From NCBI GenBank assembly GCA_030620255.1, contig JAUXFB010000022.1, positions 1-9,476 of the forward strand: DNA of 9,476 nt, read 5' to 3'. This DNA comes from Candidatus Aminicenantota bacterium (GTDB taxonomy: Bacteria > Acidobacteriota > Aminicenantia > UBA2199). A program made the translations under genes and the position numbers. Under the pieces are notes generated by a model. The model worked only from the letters and a program-made list of their open reading frames with translations. It ran no database searches and was not told the DNA's origin. The stretch's first letter is position 1. Every line of letters begins with the position of its first letter. Below are positions 6,393-9,476 of this stretch, in pieces.

Positions 6393-6456
6393 TAAAATGG
6401 AAATAGATTAAATGGAATAACTCTCCCCTTTTACCTTTTATTCATTAATAAAAATA

Positions 6457-8172
6457 TTAAGATTCAGTCTGAGCTTTTAACTCTTTTCTGTAATGATCAA
6501 GAATAGTTGATTTTGAAATCAAACCCAGAAATTTATCATCTTCAACAACTGGAAGACTCCATGCTCTTGATTGATCAAATTTATTCAATATGTTTACAAC
6601 ATTATCTCTAATCGAAATTTGCGGAAAATCTGTTTCCATAACTTCTTCAACTATAATTGAATTTATAAGGTCAGAACTAAATATATAAGATTTTATATCA
6701 TTGAAATTTACCATTCCAAGAAATTTACCCGTTTCTTTATCCTCAACAACAAAATAATTTCTGTGGGATTCTTTTATCAAAGGAATTAAATCTTTTAATA
6801 ACATCTCCGAATCTACAGTAATCAAATCTTCTTCAAGCAATTCCTCCGCATTTATATCAGACAATATACGTGCATCTGTCCTGGGTCTTAACAATAAACC
6901 CTTTTCAGCAAGATCATATTGATATATAGAATGTTTTTCAATAAGCTTTGTTATTGTTAATGTAAGAAACGAAACAAGAAGCAAAGGTAAAATCACATCA
7001 TAGCCACCAGTTATCTCAACAATTAGAAATATTCCAGTTAAAGGAGCCTGCAACATACCACTCAAAATTCCTGCCATCCCACTCAATGCAAATAGAGTTG
7101 ATCCAGAAAATTGAACCTGTGGAAAAATTGCACTTAATAATTGAAAATAAAAATACCCTGAAAGACTCCCAATAACAAGACACGGTGCAAAAACTCCGCC
7201 AGCACCTCCTGAACCCAACGTAAAACTGGTTGCAAGAACCTTCATTACAATTAACACAAATATAATCAATATTGTACTTGAAAATTCTCCTGATATTAAA
7301 GTTCGTACTACTTCATAACCCTCGCCCTTTACAACAGGGAAAAAAATTATTATTACTCCAACTAATCCCCCTCCCAAAATAGCTCTAAAAATAATACTTT
7401 TTATACTTTTTTCAAAAAAAAGTTTAATCCATTTTAGAGTTCTCACAAAAAATAGAGCAAAAATTGCCAAAAAAACTGAAAGTCCCGCAGCAGCAAAGAT
7501 ATCATTAATATTTACATTTATTAAATGGTGTTTAAAAGGTATTTGATTGCCACTTAACATACGGCTTATTATAGTTGCAGTAACAGAAGATATTGCAACT
7601 GGTAGCATATTTAATGTGGACCATTCTCCAAGTATGACCTCCATTGTAAAAATAACCCCTGCTATCGGAGCATTAAAAATCGCTGCAATAGCGCCAGCAG
7701 CACCAGAACCAGCAGCAGCTATTCTTATTTTGTCATTAGTTTTTAAATATTTTGCTATATTTGAACCAATTGCGGCACCGCTTATTATAACAGGGGCTTC
7801 AGGCCCTGCAGAACCTCCACTTGATATGGTTAATAGACTTCCTATCAATTTTGATACAGAAGAACGTTTTTTGAGAAAACCACCTTTCATACTTACACTG
7901 TGAATGACTTCAGGAACACCATGTCCTTCAAAATCTCTAATTACATATTTCAAAAATAATACTGTTATCAATATGCCCATAGCAGGAAATAAAATAAAGT
8001 AGAAATTACCATGAAATTTTATAAAGAAATTAGATACTTTTTTAAGCCCAAAATTAAGGCCCACAGAAGCAAATCCGCTAAATATTCCAACTGCTATGCC
8101 AATTATAATTAATTGCGCTCTGTAATCAAGATTTTTTAATGTTGTTTTAATAATTAATTTTAGTTCTTTCAC
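6457..8172 (-). CDS. CLC-family chloride channel/transporter with C-terminal CBS pair
   Basis: Inner-membrane anion channel or Cl-/H+ exchanger of 571 residues: a CLC membrane domain (about 18-415) with some ten or more hydrophobic segments, then two CBS domains (about 447-505 and 510-565) that usually bind adenine nucleotides. Anion-pathway motifs by position: GHGVP (83-87) in place of GSGIP, GPEAP (123-127) in place of G[RK]EGP with the gating Glu125 kept, GVFAP (326-330) matching GxFxP, and a Tyr at 417 near the expected inner gate. At the proton-path site (Glu203 of the E. coli protein) the alignment gives Val179 after Glu178, as in CLC channels. The start is GTG directly after an in-frame TGA, with no good ribosome binding site; no other start precedes residue 64. 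It lies 41 bases after the HTH-EIIA gene, probably in the same operon. The family is certain; channel versus exchanger is inference. Confidence 0.93.
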   Translation of the reverse strand: MKELKLIIKTTLKNLDYRAQLIIIGIAVGIFSGFASVGLNFGLKKVSNFFIKFHGNFYFILFPAMGILITVLFLKYVIRDFEGHGVPEVIHSVSMKGGFLKKRSSVSKLIGSLLTISSGGSAGPEAPVIISGAAIGSNIAKYLKTNDKIRIAAAGSGAAGAIAAIFNAPIAGVIFTMEVILGEWSTLNMLPVAISSVTATIISRMLSGNQIPFKHHLINVNINDIFAAAGLSVFLAIFALFFVRTLKWIKLFFEKSIKSIIFRAILGGGLVGVIIIFFPVVKGEGYEVVRTLISGEFSSTILIIFVLIVMKVLATSFTLGSGGAGGVFAPCLVIGSLSGYFYFQLLSAIFPQVQFSGSTLFALSGMAGILSGMLQAPLTGIFLIVEITGGYDVILPLLLVSFLTLTITKLIEKHSIYQYDLAEKGLLLRPRTDARILSDINAEELLEEDLITVDSEMLLKDLIPLIKESHRNYFVVEDKETGKFLGMVNFNDIKSYIFSSDLINSIIVEEVMETDFPQISIRDNVVNILNKFDQSRAWSLPVVEDDKFLGLISKSTILDHYRKELKAQTES

Positions 8173-8213
8173 TCAATTTCTATTTATTTCAATCCAAATT
8201 GTTTTCTAACCCT

Positions 8214-8906
8214 TTAATCACTTTTAAACCCTTTTTCATTTTTCTCAATTAAGAAAATTAATTCTTCCTTGTTGCTGCAATTTTTAAGGTTATCTAAAAA
8301 CACCTTACCTCTTAACAAATAACTCAATCTAGAGAGAAGTTTTAAATGAACTTTAGCTGATGGGCTAAACATAAAAAATAATACAAAAACAGGTTGATTA
8401 TCTATAGAATTAAAATCAACTCTATTTTTTAAAAAAAAAACCGGGGCCATAAAATGTTTATATTTTAAACTTAACTCTCTTCTTGTATGAGGAATTGCTA
8501 CTCCTTTACCAATACCTGTAGAAGCTATTTCTTCTCTGCTTATAAGTTCATTTAGTATGAGGCTTTTGTCTAATTTTTCTGGAAAATTAATTTTCTCTAT
8601 TGCATTTTTAATAACACTATAGATATCATCTCCTTTAAGATCAAAAAAAACTCCTCCATTTTCAATACCTTTTTTCAATGTATAACCATCTTCACTTACT
8701 ACATTCTTTTCGGCCTTAACACGTTTGGAGATAATCATACCGTGCGATTTAGCCCATTTTAAAATATCCTTTTCCTTAAAATAATAAGTGTTCCCCTTAA
8801 ATTTGCAGGGGATTTGCCCTTGATAAACCCAGCGTTGCACCTTTACAACCGGAATTTGCAACAAAGAAGCAACTTCCTTTACACTTAAGTTCAACTCTTT
8901 TTTCAT
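8214..8906 (-). CDS. Helix-turn-helix/PTS EIIA (PtsN-like) fusion regulator
   Basis: Cytoplasmic protein of 230 residues. Residues 6-55 are an excisionase/MerR-type winged helix-turn-helix (LSVKEVASLLQIPVVKVQRW, then a beta-hairpin YYFKEKDILKWA). Residues about 76-225 are a PTS EIIA domain of the fructose/nitrogen type. The phosphorylatable histidine is H140 in GIGKGVAIPHTRRE, and the second conserved histidine is H187 in SAKVHLKLL. The architecture suggests a DNA-binding or adaptor protein whose state depends on PTS phosphorylation, but no EI, HPr or EIIB/C gene is nearby. The ATG at 8906 has only an AT-rich leader and no Shine-Dalgarno, and a stop lies five codons upstream, so the start is fixed. 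It is flanked by the SPOR gene (30 bases) and the CLC gene (41 bases). The target genes are unknown. Confidence 0.85.
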   Translation of the reverse strand: MKKELNLSVKEVASLLQIPVVKVQRWVYQGQIPCKFKGNTYYFKEKDILKWAKSHGMIISKRVKAEKNVVSEDGYTLKKGIENGGVFFDLKGDDIYSVIKNAIEKINFPEKLDKSLILNELISREEIASTGIGKGVAIPHTRRELSLKYKHFMAPVFFLKNRVDFNSIDNQPVFVLFFMFSPSAKVHLKLLSRLSYLLRGKVFLDNLKNCSNKEELIFLIEKNEKGFKSD

Positions 8907-8936
8907 TAATAATTCATTATTTTAAATTGAATAAAT

Positions 8937-9476
8937 CTATTCAATATATTGTTTTAAATCAATAACTTTAGCTGAAGGTTTTTGATTTAGGAAAAAACCA
9001 GGTAACTCTATTAACGCTCTTGCTGCATCCTGTTCTGTATCAAACATACCCCACATAACCAGGAAACCTATACGATTATTCTTCTTCTTAGTTATAATAA
9101 AAAATCTGCTTTTATCTTTTGTTTTCTTATAAGCGTTAAATACAGATCCCTTTAACATGTCATACTCAAGCAAAATAGTGTACTTTATGTTTTTTTTCTT
9201 TAACTCCCTTTTCCATATTTCTGCTGCAATTTCATACTTTCCCTGATTAAAATAACTCAAAGCATCAGGACTTTTAGATCTTTTTAATTTATAATTATTT
9301 CTCGTTTTATTTTCTCTTATATTTTCTATATTCTTTTTATTCTTATCCAGAGATTTATCCAACTTTTCTTGCTTAGAATCCTCTTTTTGCATTAAAATTT
9401 CAATGCTTTTATTATCCTTTTTTACAATAGATTTCTTCCCTTCAACATTAATTATTTCTTTTTTATTAGAATTATC
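8937..9476 (-). CDS. TPR-like/SPOR-domain protein, 5' end outside the window
   Basis: The frame is open from the right edge to a TAG at 8939..8937, giving 179 visible residues. A Met at 9392 could be taken as a start, but it has no ribosome binding site, and the 28 upstream codons have the same Lys/Glu/Asn/Asp-rich character, so the gene very probably begins beyond the window. Visible residues 1 to about 70 are a highly charged, probably disordered linker. Residues 72-92 (ALSYFNQGKYEIAAEIWKREL) look like one TPR helix pair. Residues 99-175 fit a SPOR fold: a YTILLEY strand, a helix, then IGFLVMWGMFDTEQDAARAL and a final strand. SPOR domains bind denuded peptidoglycan at division sites, so an envelope role is likely. 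The domain call rests on pattern, not on a search. Confidence 0.7.
   Translation of the reverse strand, partial: DNSNKKEIINVEGKKSIVKKDNKSIEILMQKEDSKQEKLDKSLDKNKKNIENIRENKTRNNYKLKRSKSPDALSYFNQGKYEIAAEIWKRELKKKNIKYTILLEYDMLKGSVFNAYKKTKDKSRFFIITKKKNNRIGFLVMWGMFDTEQDAARALIELPGFFLNQKPSAKVIDLKQYIE

Noticed and set aside
6437..6456. TTTTATT/AATAAAA hairpin after the CLC stop as a terminator
   Set aside because: The stem is purely A-T and no T tract follows it on the minus strand.
7547..7903. Plus-strand open frame of 118 codons inside the CLC gene
   Set aside because: It lies opposite the conserved CLC core; its Ala/Ile/Pro-rich product is the mirror of Gly/Ala/Ile codons in the true gene, and it has no ribosome binding site or partner.

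Overview
The window is AT-rich, and every gene with a readable product lies on the minus strand. It looks like a piece of a low-GC anaerobic or fermentative bacterium. The main reason is a complete six-gene Rnf cluster in the order rnfC-D-G-E-A-B, as in many anaerobes. A SPOR-type protein at the right edge suggests a cell-envelope biology often seen in diderms. I cannot name the taxon from the sequence.

Reading in the direction of transcription (right to left): (1) 9476-8937 is the 3' part of a charged, TPR-like/SPOR-domain protein whose frame stays open to the window edge. (2) 8906-8214 is a fusion of an excisionase/MerR-type helix-turn-helix with a PTS EIIA (PtsN-like) domain. (3) 8172-6457 is a CLC-family chloride channel or transporter with a C-terminal CBS pair. 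These three are closely spaced (30 and 41 nt) and probably form one unit. (4) 6352-6267 is a tRNA-Leu(CAA) with a perfect-consensus promoter. (5) 6142-1257 is the rnfCDGEAB cluster, with gaps or overlaps of only a few bases, encoding the ion-translocating ferredoxin:NAD+ oxidoreductase. (6) 1245-193 follows rnfB by 11 nt and encodes a RecB/Cas4-like PD-(D/E)XK nuclease with an Fe-S cysteine set and two topoisomerase-type C4 zinc fingers at its C-terminus. (7) 192-1 holds a strong promoter overlapped by a 29-nt dyad, then a Shine-Dalgarno and the first eight codons of another minus-strand gene.

The Rnf proteins together move electrons from ferredoxin (RnfB) through membrane subunits A/E and flavin subunits D/G to the NAD-reactive RnfC, coupled to Na+ or H+ export. 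Two subunits are unusual. RnfB has lost exactly the four cysteines that would hold one of the two clusters in its last ferredoxin module. RnfG has lost most of the flavin-transferase recognition motif, keeping only the acceptor Thr and the residues just after it, while RnfD keeps its own motif. The nuclease-zinc-finger fusion, the HTH-EIIA fusion beside a CLC with a channel-like residue set, and the dyad-covered promoter at the left edge are the other points worth following. I found no CRISPR array, insertion sequence or convincing intrinsic terminator.
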